A stretch of DNA of 64,000 nucleotides from Pseudarthrobacter enclensis (GTDB lineage Bacteria; Actinomycetota; Actinomycetes; Actinomycetales; Micrococcaceae). Under the pieces are notes generated by a model. The model ran no database searches, had not been told where the DNA came from, and saw only the letters and a program-made list of their open reading frames with translations. The position numbers and the translations under genes are program-made. Below are positions 16,413 through 25,317 of this stretch, piece after piece. Location of the stretch: NCBI RefSeq assembly GCF_030811655.1, contig NZ_JAUSRE010000020.1:43207-107206 (forward strand). Reading direction: 5' to 3'. Numbering within the stretch: position 1 is the stretch's first letter; the number at the start of each line of letters is the position of its first letter.

Positions 16413-17096
16413 TCACGGTTCGAAGCGGTAGCCCATCCCGGCTTCCGTGAGCAGGTGGCGCGGCCGTGCCGGATCAGCCTCCAGCTTGCGGCGCAGCTGT
16501 CCCATGTAGACGCGGAGGTAATGGGTCTCGTTGTCGTAGCCGGGACCCCAAATTTTGGCGAGCATCTGCTGCTGGGTGATCAGCCGCCCGGGGTTCTTCA
16601 CCAACAGCTGGAGGATGGCCCACTCGCGAGGCGTGAGCCGGACCGGGGCGCCGTCGCGGGTCACCTTCCGGTTGGCCAGGTCCACCTCGAAGTCCCCCGC
16701 ATCGACGGCGGGACCAGGGTCGGGGGCTTCAGGGGCGACGCTCCGCCGCCCCGCCACGCGCAGCCTGGCCAGCAGTTCGTCCAGCCCGAACGGCTTGGTC
16801 ACGTAGTCATCGGCCCCGGCATCCAGGGCACGGACCTTGTCCACGGAGCCGTGCCTTGCGGAGAGCACGATGATTGGCGTGCTGCTGGTCCGGCGGATCC
16901 TGGTGATCACGTCCACCCCGTTGATGTCCGGCAGGCCCAGGTCAAGGACGATGACATCGGGATGCCCGCCCTCCGCGTGCTTCAGGGCGGTGGCCCCGTC
17001 CAGGGCCGTCAGCACCTGGTAGCCCTCGGCCTGCAGGTTGACCTGCAGGGCCCGCAGCAGCTGCGGCTCGTCGTCGACGATCAGAACAGTTCTCAT
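16413..17096 (-). CDS. kdpE: OmpR-family response regulator, KdpE type
   Basis: A 227-aa DNA-binding regulator. Receiver domain: acidic pair VDDE near 8-11, phospho-acceptor in VLDLGLPD (about D52), Thr/Ser in VLSARH and Lys in VTKPF. The C-terminal winged helix has LTPREWAILQLLVKNPG and HYLRVYMGQLRRKLE, diagnostic of KdpE. Overlaps the kdpD stop by 4 nt. No kdpFABC genes are in the window, so its targets must lie elsewhere; the APC permease at 12842-14818 is a candidate. Confidence 0.92.
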   Translation of the reverse strand: MRTVLIVDDEPQLLRALQVNLQAEGYQVLTALDGATALKHAEGGHPDVIVLDLGLPDINGVDVITRIRRTSSTPIIVLSARHGSVDKVRALDAGADDYVTKPFGLDELLARLRVAGRRSVAPEAPDPGPAVDAGDFEVDLANRKVTRDGAPVRLTPREWAILQLLVKNPGRLITQQQMLAKIWGPGYDNETHYLRVYMGQLRRKLEADPARPRHLLTEAGMGYRFEP

Positions 17097-19675
17097 ACTT
17101 TTTTACTGCCTGCTTCCCGGCGAAAGCCTGATGCGTAGTGGCCGGTGGAAAGCGGCAGCCGGATGACCATGGTCAGGCCGCCGCCGGGGGTCGGCTCGGG
17201 TACCAGCTGGCCACCCATGGCCTCCGTGAAACCTTTCGCCACGGCCAGGCCAAGCCCGATGCCCAGCCCGTCCGGAGCATCGTCGAGTCGCTGGAACGGC
17301 TGGAACATTTCCACGACGGCGGCAGCGGGCACACCCGCGCCGTGATCGACGATCCGCAATTCGCCAAAGGGCGTGGCGCCGTCGTCCCCTGCGTTCGCCA
17401 CGCCGGTTACCCCCACGATGACCACATCGGAACCCGGGGCATACTTGAGCGCATTTTCCACGATGTTGGCGATGACCCTCTCCAGCATTCCCAGGTCAGC
17501 CTCGACGGCCGGCAGGTTGGGGGCGAGCTCCACCCGGATGTGCTCCGTGGGAATGCCGCGCAGCGCGTCCTCGATGGCATCGCGCCACGTGACCGGTGCC
17601 AGGTGCGGCGCGGCGGAACCGCTGGAAACCCGGGACATGTCCAGGAGATTGGAGATGAGTGCCTCCAGGCGCTCCGAGTAGGACTCGATGGTGGCCAGCA
17701 TCTCGGCCTGCACCTCCGCCGGCAGCCTCCGCTTTTGACGGCGGAGTGCGGTCACGGCGAGCTTGATCCCGGCCAGCGGGGTGCGCAGGTCATGGCTGAC
17801 CGCGTTGAGGATCGCAGTGCGGACGCTGTTGCCCTCCGCCATCTTCGTGGTGCTCTTCAGCCTGCGCTGCAGGATGTCGTGCTGCCGCAGCAGCAGGAGA
17901 TGGGCGCCGTGGGCCGTAAGGAGGAGCCTGTCCCCGGACGTCAGCGTGCGGCCGGAAAGGACCAGGGCGGTGCGTGGATCGGCCAGTTCCACGTTGTCCG
18001 TCACCGCGGAGGCCCTGTCCGGGGAAGGTGGCGCCGCGTCCCCGGAATAGGCCTGCAGTTCCCACCCCGCCTGCCTGTCGTCGGAGCGGGTGAAGAGGCC
18101 GGCGGCCCGGACCTGGAAGGTTTCGCGGGCCTTGTCCAGGAATCCCGCCACGGTATCGTCGGCCAGCAGGGCGTCCCTGGCCAGGTCCGCCAGGGTGGCG
18201 GCTTCGGCACGGGAACGGCTGGCGTCCTGCGCCCGCCGTTCCGACAGGCCCACCACCAGTGACACCGCAACCCCGGCGCCAAGGAATACCAACAGGGCAA
18301 AGACGTTCTGCGGGTCGCTGATGTCCAGCGTGCCCACAGGGTCCGTTTCAAAGTAGTTGAGCAGCAGCGAGGCCAGGACTGCGGCGAGCACGGCCGGCCA
18401 CAGCCCGCCAATGAACGCCACCGCCAGTACACCGGTCAGGTGGACCAGCGCCTGGGTGGCGAGGTTCAGTTCCTGGCCCAGCGACAGCACCGCGGTTGCC
18501 AGGACGGGAAGGATTACAGCGAGGATGTAGCCGGCCACGGTGCGGGCACGGCCCAGCGCGGCGGGCGCTTTGCGGGGCAGCCCGCGCCCGGACTGCGGAT
18601 GGGAAACCAGGTGCACGTCGATGTCCCCGGATTCCCGCACCACCTTGGACGCCACGCCCATCCCCAGGATGCGGCTCCACAGGCGCCCGGGTGACGCGCC
18701 GATGACGATCTGCGTTGCGTTGGTGCTCCGGGCGAACTCCAGCAGTGATTGCGCCGGGTCATCTCCGGAGACCGTGTGGCACGTGCCGCCGAGGTCAGTG
18801 ATGAGCCGCCGCTGCGCATCCATCCCCTGTTCGGAAGCCCCTCTCCGGGCCCGGGTGCCGCGCACATGGACGGCCAGGAGTTCACTGCCGTTCGCCTTGG
18901 ACAGGATCCGGGCTGCACGACGGATAAGCACCTCGTCTTCCGGGCTACCGGCAAGCCCCACCACCACCCGCTCACGCGTGGGCCAGGTGGCGGTGATTCC
19001 CTGGCTTTCCCGGTAGGCAGCCAGGCCTTCATCCACCCGGTCAGCGAGCCAGATCAGGGCGATCTCGCGCAGCGCGAAGAGATTGCCCAGCCGGTATTCA
19101 TTGGCCAGGGCGGCGTCAACCTTGTGTTCCGGAAAGACCTTGCCTTCCGCGACCCGTTGGCGCAGGAGTGCCGGGGAGATGTCCACGAGTTCGATGTGGT
19201 CGGCCCGCCGGACAATCTCATCCGGCACCGTCGCCTGCGCCGCTTCGTCGGTGATCGCGGCGACGGCATCCCTGAGCGACGCCAGCTGCTGCACGCAAAG
19301 GGTGGACAGCACGTCGATACCGGCGGCCAGCAACTCCTCGATGTCCTGCCAGCGCTGGCTGTTCCTGCTGCCCGGGCTGTTGGCGTGGGCGTAGTCATCC
19401 ACTACGGCCACGTCCGGCCGCCGGTCCAGCAGCGCCCCGGCATCCAGCTCATCGGCCTGCGCTCCGGCGGCGGTCTGCACGCGGCGCGGCGCCACGGCGT
19501 GGAGCCCTTCAAGGAGCTGTTGCGTTTCGGGGCGCCCACGAGTGGCGGCAATACCGACGGCGACATTCCTGCCGCCGGCCTGCAGCCGGCAGGCTTCCCG
19601 CAGCGCGGCGTACGTGGTTCCGGCCCCGGGCGCCGCGCCCAGGAAGATCCGAAGCGTTCCACGTCCCATACCCAC
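17093..19675 (-). CDS. kdpD: KdpD-like sensor histidine kinase with a degenerate N-terminal nucleotide motif
   Basis: An 860-aa membrane sensor. Order: KdpD domain (about 1-215), USP-like domain (about 250-370), four helices of the DUF4118 region (about 395-500), GAF-like region, then HisKA (VSHDLRTPLAGIKLA) and HATPase (IVENALKYAPG, GLGIGLGLAVA). The Walker A reads GAAPGAGTT where KdpD normally has GAAPGVGKT. The VDELAHTN and NVQHLES blocks are also altered, to VDDYAHAN and CVQQLAS. The GTG at 19675 is 10 nt from AGGAGG; an ATG at 19669 is possible. Kinase core looks intact. Confidence 0.9.
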   Translation of the reverse strand: MGMGRGTLRIFLGAAPGAGTTYAALREACRLQAGGRNVAVGIAATRGRPETQQLLEGLHAVAPRRVQTAAGAQADELDAGALLDRRPDVAVVDDYAHANSPGSRNSQRWQDIEELLAAGIDVLSTLCVQQLASLRDAVAAITDEAAQATVPDEIVRRADHIELVDISPALLRQRVAEGKVFPEHKVDAALANEYRLGNLFALREIALIWLADRVDEGLAAYRESQGITATWPTRERVVVGLAGSPEDEVLIRRAARILSKANGSELLAVHVRGTRARRGASEQGMDAQRRLITDLGGTCHTVSGDDPAQSLLEFARSTNATQIVIGASPGRLWSRILGMGVASKVVRESGDIDVHLVSHPQSGRGLPRKAPAALGRARTVAGYILAVILPVLATAVLSLGQELNLATQALVHLTGVLAVAFIGGLWPAVLAAVLASLLLNYFETDPVGTLDISDPQNVFALLVFLGAGVAVSLVVGLSERRAQDASRSRAEAATLADLARDALLADDTVAGFLDKARETFQVRAAGLFTRSDDRQAGWELQAYSGDAAPPSPDRASAVTDNVELADPRTALVLSGRTLTSGDRLLLTAHGAHLLLLRQHDILQRRLKSTTKMAEGNSVRTAILNAVSHDLRTPLAGIKLAVTALRRQKRRLPAEVQAEMLATIESYSERLEALISNLLDMSRVSSGSAAPHLAPVTWRDAIEDALRGIPTEHIRVELAPNLPAVEADLGMLERVIANIVENALKYAPGSDVVIVGVTGVANAGDDGATPFGELRIVDHGAGVPAAAVVEMFQPFQRLDDAPDGLGIGLGLAVAKGFTEAMGGQLVPEPTPGGGLTMVIRLPLSTGHYASGFRREAGSKKV

Positions 19676-19722
19676 AGTCTTATCCCCTCCTGCCGCGGGA
19701 ACAAACCCTGGTCCCTGGCCGG

Positions 19723-20133
19723 CTACTCGACCCAGCGGAGCAGCCACACCGTTGCCCCTGCCGGCAGGTACCCGTCCCTGATGGGGCTGCTGCTGATCAC
19801 GATGATTCCCTCCGGCACCGGTACTCGCGAGGCGCCCATGTTGGTGACGCAGTGCCATCCATATGGACGGCTGAAATGCAGGAGTGCCGGGTTCACGGAA
19901 TCCTCCCAGTGGATGTACTCGAAAGACTCAAGTTCGGCCCGCCATTCCAAGGCCGCGCGAAGGAACCGGGCCCGGCCGCCGTCATGGTTTGCCTGGAGCC
20001 ATTCGGGGCATCCCGTCCCCGGGATTGCCAGGGCGAGGAGCACGGCGGAGCGGAACTGCTGTTCCGCCTTGCTTTCCTGGTTTCCGCGGCGGTGACGGTG
20101 GTGCCTGATTGTGGGTATGGCGGTAGAAGGCAA
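19723..20133 (-). pseudogene. Remnant of a GH13 alpha-glucosidase with an internal deletion
   Basis: A 136-aa frame matching only the end of a typical 550-600-aa oligo-1,6-/alpha-glucosidase. RSAVLLALAIPGTG resembles the late LLALPG strand, but the expected YQGEELG that follows is missing. The sequence jumps to the helix FLRAALEWRAEL and the C-terminal beta domain (ALLHFSRPYGWHCVTNMG, LPAGATVWLL). No catalytic residues remain. It sits beside a ROK sugar regulator and a secreted glycosidase, so it is probably a decayed member of that locus. Identification is by family memory. Confidence 0.7.
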
Positions 20134-20205
20134 GTGGTGCTCTTTTCTGTGCCGGCACGTCCGGCAGCTGCTGGGCGGGGTACCCGGTTAGGTTTTCGTA
20201 GCGGG

Positions 20206-21363
20206 TCAGCTCAGTGACCGCTGGATGGCCAGGCAGGCTGCGCCTTTGCCCCAGAGGTCCGCGTCCGGGGCGGCGACCTTGAGCCGCGGCAGGAAGTCCT
20301 CGCCTTCGAACGCATACTCCTTAAGCGAGGCCGTCAGACCCTCCCCCAGCAGGTCGTAGGCCGCGGAGCCCTCGCCAGTTATGACGATCAATTCCGGGGC
20401 GGCGAGGTTGCAGACCACCGCCAGCCCGCGTCCGATCCAGCCACCGGCAGCGGCGAAAGCTGACCGCGCGCCGGCCGACGGGCTGCCCGAGCCGGTCCGC
20501 GCCAGTTCCATGGCAGCATCCACGTCGGTGGCACCGGCGGCGGACGCGATGGCCGCATCCCCTGCAAGCGCCTCCAGGCAGCCACGCCTGCCACAACTGC
20601 AGAGCGGACCGTCCGGAACCAGCGGGATGTGGCCCAGTTCCCCCGCGGTTCCGTGCGCGCCGCCGTAGACCTTGCCATCGATCACCAGGCCCAGGCCAAC
20701 TCCCGGGCCCAGGGTGACGACCGCAAAGTTGCGGGCGTTCCTGCCGTCGCCGAAGAGGTGCTCGGCGACGGCAAGGGCATTGACGTCGTTATGGACGGTG
20801 ACGGGAAGCGCTGTCAGTTCGGCCAGGGGCTTCGCAACGTCCACCCCGCGCCAGCCGAGGATTGGGGAATAACGGCACGTTCCGGCATCGGGGTCCACGT
20901 GCCCGCTGACGGCCACCCCTACGCCAAGGGCTTTCTCCCGGGCGCCCGGAACGGACGTGAGCAGTCGGTCAACGAGGGCCGCCACCGCGCGGAACGTGTC
21001 CACCGGATCCAGGGGGACATCTATGTCCTCGCCCCTGGCCAGCACGTTGGCTCCGAGGTCGGTGACAACGCCGGAGATGACCCGCGGTCCGATTTTGATG
21101 CCGACGGCCGTGTGCTTGCCGGCGACCACTTCGAGGAGCCGCTCCGGGCGGCCCCGTCCGCTGGGTGCGGTGGGCGCCTCGACAACGTAGCCCTGGTCCA
21201 CCAGGGGGCGGAGGGTCCGCGCGATGGTGGACGGGTCCAGGGACGCCTGCCTGGCGAGCTCCACCCTGGAGATGGGTGCGTGCCGCAGCACCAGGGAAAA
21301 CAGTCCTGACCGGTGCGGATCCTTAAGGGCGGGGACGCCGAAGGCCTGCTTCCGTGTGCTCAC
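20206..21363 (-). CDS. ROK-family transcriptional regulator (NagC/XylR-like)
   Basis: A 385-aa sugar-responsive repressor. The N-terminal winged HTH (about 20-75) contains ISRVELARQASLDPSTIARTLRPLVDQG. The sugar-kinase-like domain follows, with the ROK zinc motif CSCGRRGCLEAL preceded by GTAGELGHIPL. It overlaps the upstream secreted glycosidase gene by 4 nt (shared region 21360-21363), so the two are co-transcribed and it probably controls that hydrolase. Effector sugar unknown. Confidence 0.92.
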   Translation of the reverse strand: MSTRKQAFGVPALKDPHRSGLFSLVLRHAPISRVELARQASLDPSTIARTLRPLVDQGYVVEAPTAPSGRGRPERLLEVVAGKHTAVGIKIGPRVISGVVTDLGANVLARGEDIDVPLDPVDTFRAVAALVDRLLTSVPGAREKALGVGVAVSGHVDPDAGTCRYSPILGWRGVDVAKPLAELTALPVTVHNDVNALAVAEHLFGDGRNARNFAVVTLGPGVGLGLVIDGKVYGGAHGTAGELGHIPLVPDGPLCSCGRRGCLEALAGDAAIASAAGATDVDAAMELARTGSGSPSAGARSAFAAAGGWIGRGLAVVCNLAAPELIVITGEGSAAYDLLGEGLTASLKEYAFEGEDFLPRLKVAAPDADLWGKGAACLAIQRSLS

Positions 21364-23270
21364 ATGTCCAACTCTATCCAGTTGAGGTTGATGGCTCCCT
21401 CGTCTGTGACGCCCCTGCCGACGGTGATCAGGTTGAGGCCGGCCTCAAGCTTGATGGCACCTTCCGCTACGCCCCAGGTATCCCACGAGGCGAGCGCCGG
21501 GAAGCTCATGCGCACCGGCCCGTCCACCACCATGCGGTTGGCCTTTTCTGCAGTGACCGTCATGGTGCTGGTGTCCCCTGTCGCGTTGGCGTACCGGTAG
21601 CGGATGGCGTAGCTGCCGCGGTGCGGAACCTGGACGGCGAAAGTGACCAGCGGGTCCGCGCTGCCGCTGGTGGCCTGGAGTCCGTCCACGAAGCCGCTGC
21701 CGTCGTACCCGGGGTGGTCGTTGTTGAAGCCCGCCCCGCCGCCCCATGCCGCGAAGGCAGCGGGGTAGCGCGTTGTGCCGTGTCCCCTCGGCGGGGTTAC
21801 CCGGAAGATGGCAGAGGCATGCGGGGCCAGCACTGCGCTGACCTTCGAGTCCATGCCCAGGTTCCGGTGCGCCCAGAGGTCACGGATGTTGGCGCCGGTG
21901 GCCAATCCGAGGTCCGCCGCGAAGTCAATGGTCCGGGTGACGGTGTCGGTGTCGCCGCGGTTGAACAGGGCCACGCCCCAGGAACCGTCCGGGAGCTGAC
22001 CGGCCCAGCGTTCGGTGTCACGGGAGCCGGGGTCCACTGAGAACGGGGTGGCCGACTTGTAAACGGGCTTGCCCACCAGGCCGTCCTCGTTCAGCTGGAG
22101 AACTTCCTTATTGGTGTACACCCACCCGTTCTTTCCAATCTGCTGGTAGGTATCTCCGATAGCCAGGGGCGATCCGGCTGCCACCATCAGGTTCACCATG
22201 GTCTTGCGCTCGTCATCGCTGGCAAAAGTGCTGGCCCGCATGAAGTCCCCGTCCAGGATGAGTTGCCCCCTGCCGTTCCGGTGCGACCAGCCGGTAAATC
22301 CGCAGAATGGGTTGGCCCAGTTCGGCCAGGTGTCCTGCCAGTTCTGGCGCATCCCGCTCAGCCGGTCCCAGCCGCCTTTATCCGCGTCGGCATTGATCCG
22401 GACCAGGTCCCCGTTGGCGAGTTCCGCCGCCCCGTTGACGAACATGTGTGGCATGACCAAGGAAACTTCCATGTCATCGCCTGCGGCTTCGTTGATCCAG
22501 GACAGTGCCAGCTCGTAGTTTGCCCGGCCGTGGGGTGCATTGACCTGGCCGATGTTCGCGTCCATGCCGTTCTCGTACCAGGAGAGGAAGTCAATCCGCA
22601 GGTAAGGAACACCCAGGTCCTTGAAGTACCGGACGTAGCCCTGCACGTATTCCTTGGCGCCGGCTTTGGTGACGTCCAGCCAGTAAAGCTGGTTTCCGCC
22701 AATGTCGCGGGCAAAGAAGTCCCCTGGCGCCACCAGGTCCGCGATCTTGACGTCGGAACGCCCCAGAACCGTTTTCGACGTATCCTCAACGGCGGCCCGG
22801 TGGACCCACAGCGGGTTGTAGTAGACACCCAGCTTCATGGAACGGTCCGCCAGGTACTTCGCCCAGTAGGCCCAGTCGTTTTGCCAGGAGTCGTTGTAGC
22901 TGGTGATGTAGCCGTTCCTGGTGGTGCGGCTGGAGCCTTCGATCCAGCCGTCGGTGCAGGCAATGTCGTATCCGAACTCCGCGAAGTTTGCGGCCAGCCA
23001 GTCGATGTTGGCCTTCCACTCGCTCTCGGGGATGGGTGCGTTGTGGGGGAAAGAGTACCCGTAGATGTTCCAGTACCGGGGGCCTGCACCACTGCGGGTG
23101 AAAGTGCTGTTGCGGCTGCCTAAGCGCAGCGCCGGAGCGCTGGTGACCGGCTCCCCTGCCCGGGCAGTAACAGCGGGGGAAGCATGGGCAGGTGAGGCCA
23201 TCCCCAGGGCGTACGCCAAGGTGGTGACACTTCCGGTGGCAAGCACGGTGCGGCGGGACAGGTTCTTCAT
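21360..23270 (-). CDS. Tat-exported GH27-like glycoside hydrolase with C-terminal CBM35-like domain
   Basis: A 636-aa secreted enzyme. The twin-arginine signal SRRTVLATGS is at residues 4-13, with an AHA cleavage region near 35. The catalytic (beta/alpha)8 barrel spans about 55-430; YLRIDFLSW is the likely nucleophile strand in alpha-galactosidase-like families and RINADADKGGWDRL the acid/base region. A beta domain follows, then a CBM35-like beta-sandwich (AIRYRYANATGDTSTMTVT, LNLITVGRG). ATG 23270 follows AAAGGA at 7 nt. Exact substrate (alpha-galactoside or beta-L-arabinopyranoside) cannot be told. Confidence 0.82.
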   Translation of the reverse strand: MKNLSRRTVLATGSVTTLAYALGMASPAHASPAVTARAGEPVTSAPALRLGSRNSTFTRSGAGPRYWNIYGYSFPHNAPIPESEWKANIDWLAANFAEFGYDIACTDGWIEGSSRTTRNGYITSYNDSWQNDWAYWAKYLADRSMKLGVYYNPLWVHRAAVEDTSKTVLGRSDVKIADLVAPGDFFARDIGGNQLYWLDVTKAGAKEYVQGYVRYFKDLGVPYLRIDFLSWYENGMDANIGQVNAPHGRANYELALSWINEAAGDDMEVSLVMPHMFVNGAAELANGDLVRINADADKGGWDRLSGMRQNWQDTWPNWANPFCGFTGWSHRNGRGQLILDGDFMRASTFASDDERKTMVNLMVAAGSPLAIGDTYQQIGKNGWVYTNKEVLQLNEDGLVGKPVYKSATPFSVDPGSRDTERWAGQLPDGSWGVALFNRGDTDTVTRTIDFAADLGLATGANIRDLWAHRNLGMDSKVSAVLAPHASAIFRVTPPRGHGTTRYPAAFAAWGGGAGFNNDHPGYDGSGFVDGLQATSGSADPLVTFAVQVPHRGSYAIRYRYANATGDTSTMTVTAEKANRMVVDGPVRMSFPALASWDTWGVAEGAIKLEAGLNLITVGRGVTDEGAINLNWIELDM

Positions 23271-23470
23271 TGATCGGTCCTTTGAGTAGGGGGGCTGGAA
23301 GCACTCAAAAGTATTCACCGGCTATATTCGTGCGTCAAGCATTTAATTCGTCGTGACGCTCCGGCACCCTCTGTAGGCCCGGCCAGAAAGGGACTACGAT
23401 GGCTCCACCGCAGCCCCAACCACGTGGGCCACGGCGAACAGCCAGCCGACATCGAAAGGAAACCGGCACC

Positions 23471-23671
23471 ATGGCGGACACTCCCAACCCGATCCAGATC
23501 CAGAAATTCCTGGGCGGCATCGACTACCCGGCCAAGCGCGAGGACCTGCTGTCCCGCGCCAAGGACTCCGGCGCCGACCAGAACGTGATGGACGCCCTCG
23601 AGGCCCTTCCCGACCGGGAGTATGACAGCCCGACGGCAGTCAGCTCGGCGATTTCGGACAGCAACTCCTAG
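23471..23671 (+). CDS. DUF2795 small protein
   Basis: A 66-aa acidic, soluble protein. The pattern IQIQKFLGGIDYPAKREDLLSRAKDSGAD and VMDALEALPDREYDSP matches DUF2795, a small helical family common in actinobacteria with no established function. AAAGGAAAC precedes the ATG at 23471; the frame upstream of it is unsupported. About 200 nt without a gene lie to its left, in which I see nothing specific. Confidence 0.85.
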   Translation: MADTPNPIQIQKFLGGIDYPAKREDLLSRAKDSGADQNVMDALEALPDREYDSPTAVSSAISDSNS

Positions 23672-23719
23672 CCCGGCGTCCTGCGGGGCCGGCGCCCGCC
23701 CGGCCGCTAAGCTGGCGGC

Positions 23720-24466
23720 ATGCCCGCCCTTGCCGCACTGCTGCCCACCCTGGCGGCCGTTGCCATCCTGGCGGCACTCACGGTGGGCGTCCTGTGGGGC
23801 GCGCGGACGCCGTCGTACCTCTCCCCCGCCCTGGCCATCCTCCGCGGCGCGGCGCAGCTCGCGGTCATCAGCCTGGTGCTGGGCGGGGTCATCTCCAATC
23901 CGCTGTGGGTGGGGGCGGCGCTGGCGGTGATGTTCAGCGTGGCGTCCGTGACCGCGACGCGCAGGCTCACGTGGTCCTGGCGGCGGTTCGCCGTGGTGGC
24001 CGGGACCATGGCCGCCGGCATCCTGGTGACGGTGGCCATTGTGTTTGGAACAGGGGCCATTGAGTTCTCGCCGCGGTACGCGCTGGCGGTGGGCGGGATC
24101 GTGATTGGCAACTCCATGACCATCGCCACCCTGGCCGGCCGCCGGTTTGTCGAGGCCATTATTGAGCAGTGGGACCAGGTGGAGGGCTGGCTGGCCCTGG
24201 GCGCAACACCGCGGCAGGCCACCCTGCTGCAGGCCCGGCAGGCGGTGCACTCAGCCCTGATCCCGTCCACGGACCAGACCAAGACCACCGGCCTGGTCAC
24301 GCTTCCGGGAGCGTTTGTGGGCGCGATCTTCGGCGGTGCCTCACCCCTGGAAGCCGGGCGGTTCCAGGTGGTGGTGCTGGCGTCCATCATGGCCGCGGGA
24401 TCCATCACCGCCGTCGCCCTGATCCGGTCCCTGGGCAACGTGAAAGTGCGGCCGGAACCGCTGTGA
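23720..24466 (+). CDS. fetB: FetB/UPF0014-family ABC permease
   Basis: A 248-aa protein with about seven hydrophobic segments. The cytoplasmic coupling region LGATPRQATLLQARQAVHSAL then STDQTKTTGLVTLPGAFVGAIFGGASP is the hallmark of FetB/YbbM, linked in E. coli to iron or metal homeostasis with the ATPase FetA. No fetA is adjacent, so any ATPase partner must be elsewhere. Starts 48 nt after DUF2795. A long hairpin follows at 24541. Confidence 0.88.
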   Translation: MPALAALLPTLAAVAILAALTVGVLWGARTPSYLSPALAILRGAAQLAVISLVLGGVISNPLWVGAALAVMFSVASVTATRRLTWSWRRFAVVAGTMAAGILVTVAIVFGTGAIEFSPRYALAVGGIVIGNSMTIATLAGRRFVEAIIEQWDQVEGWLALGATPRQATLLQARQAVHSALIPSTDQTKTTGLVTLPGAFVGAIFGGASPLEAGRFQVVVLASIMAAGSITAVALIRSLGNVKVRPEPL

Positions 24467-24540
24467 GCCCTTGGGGAGGTGGAGGGGGGGTCGCCGCCTT
24501 CCCCCCGCAGGCGCTGGCGCTGCGCACATTCATCCTCGCG

Positions 24541-24592
24541 GCGCAAAAGCGGCGGCGCTACGGATATTCCAGTAGCGCCGCCGCCTTTGCGC
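24541..24592. terminator. Long hairpin, repeat family B, between convergent genes
   Basis: Two 20-nt arms (24541-24560 and 24573-24592) pair with a single A-C mismatch around a 12-nt loop. It lies between the ends of fetB and the yceI-like gene, so it could terminate both. The right flank, read on the minus strand, is ACTTTTCGACGCGCAAAGGC, nearly identical to the left flank of the hairpin at 53264, so this is a dispersed element rather than a local terminator only. Confidence 0.75.
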
Positions 24593-24627
24593 GTCGAAAA
24601 GTAACGGGCGCAGCGAAAACCGCCGTG

Positions 24628-25173
24628 TCAGGCCTCTTTGACCAGCGCTGCCTCGAGGTTGATCTTCACCTTGTCGCTGACCAGCACGCCGCCGGCTTCC
24701 AGGGCTGCGTTCCAGGTCAGCCCGAATTCCTTGCGGCTGATCTCGGTTTCGGCGGAGAAGCCGGCGCGGGTGGCGCCGAACGGGTCCACGGCGACGCCGG
24801 TGAACTCGACCTCGAGTTCGACGGGCCGGGTGACGCCCTTGATGGTCAGGTCACCAGTGAGCGTGTACTCCTCGCCGTCACCTTCGATGTGGGTGCCACG
24901 GAAGGTCATCTCCGGATACTGTTCCACGTCGAAGAAATCCGCACCGCGCACGTGGTTGTCGCGGTTGGCGTCGCCGGAGTCGAAGCTGGCGGTGGACACC
25001 GTGGCATGCACCGACGAATCCGCCAGCGACTGCCCCACCCGTGCCTCGGCCTGCGCCTGGGTAAAGCGGCCACGGACTTTGCTGATGCCGGCATGGCGGA
25101 CGCTGAAGCCGATCTCGCTGTGCGCCATGTCCAGGTTCCATGTTCCCGGCGTGATTTCCTTGGGAAGGGTCAT
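24628..25173 (-). CDS. YceI-family lipid-binding protein
   Basis: A 181-aa lipocalin-like beta-barrel. PGTWNLDMAHSEIGFSVRHAGISKVRGRF opens it with the typical YceI start, and YPEMTFRGTHIEGDGEEYTLTGDLTIKGVTRPVELEVEF is the core signature. There is no signal peptide, so it is probably cytoplasmic, unlike E. coli YceI. The family binds polyisoprenoid or fatty-amide ligands. ATG is preceded by AAGGAGAA. Monocistronic. Confidence 0.92.
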   Translation of the reverse strand: MTLPKEITPGTWNLDMAHSEIGFSVRHAGISKVRGRFTQAQAEARVGQSLADSSVHATVSTASFDSGDANRDNHVRGADFFDVEQYPEMTFRGTHIEGDGEEYTLTGDLTIKGVTRPVELEVEFTGVAVDPFGATRAGFSAETEISRKEFGLTWNAALEAGGVLVSDKVKINLEAALVKEA

Positions 25174-25317
25174 CGCAGTTCTCCTTACTGGTAGGGCCGC
25201 AGACTTCGCTGCCTGCTAACCGCGCAAGTCTGTGCGGACTCTAAATATTCCCCATAAAACCCACATTCCTGCCAGTACCGGGTGAACCGGAAGGGAACAT
25301 CCGGCGTATACATAAGC

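Noticed and set aside
18749..20095. A 448-codon plus-strand frame over kdpD
   Set aside because: Antisense to the intact KdpD N-terminus, with no motif and no ribosome site.
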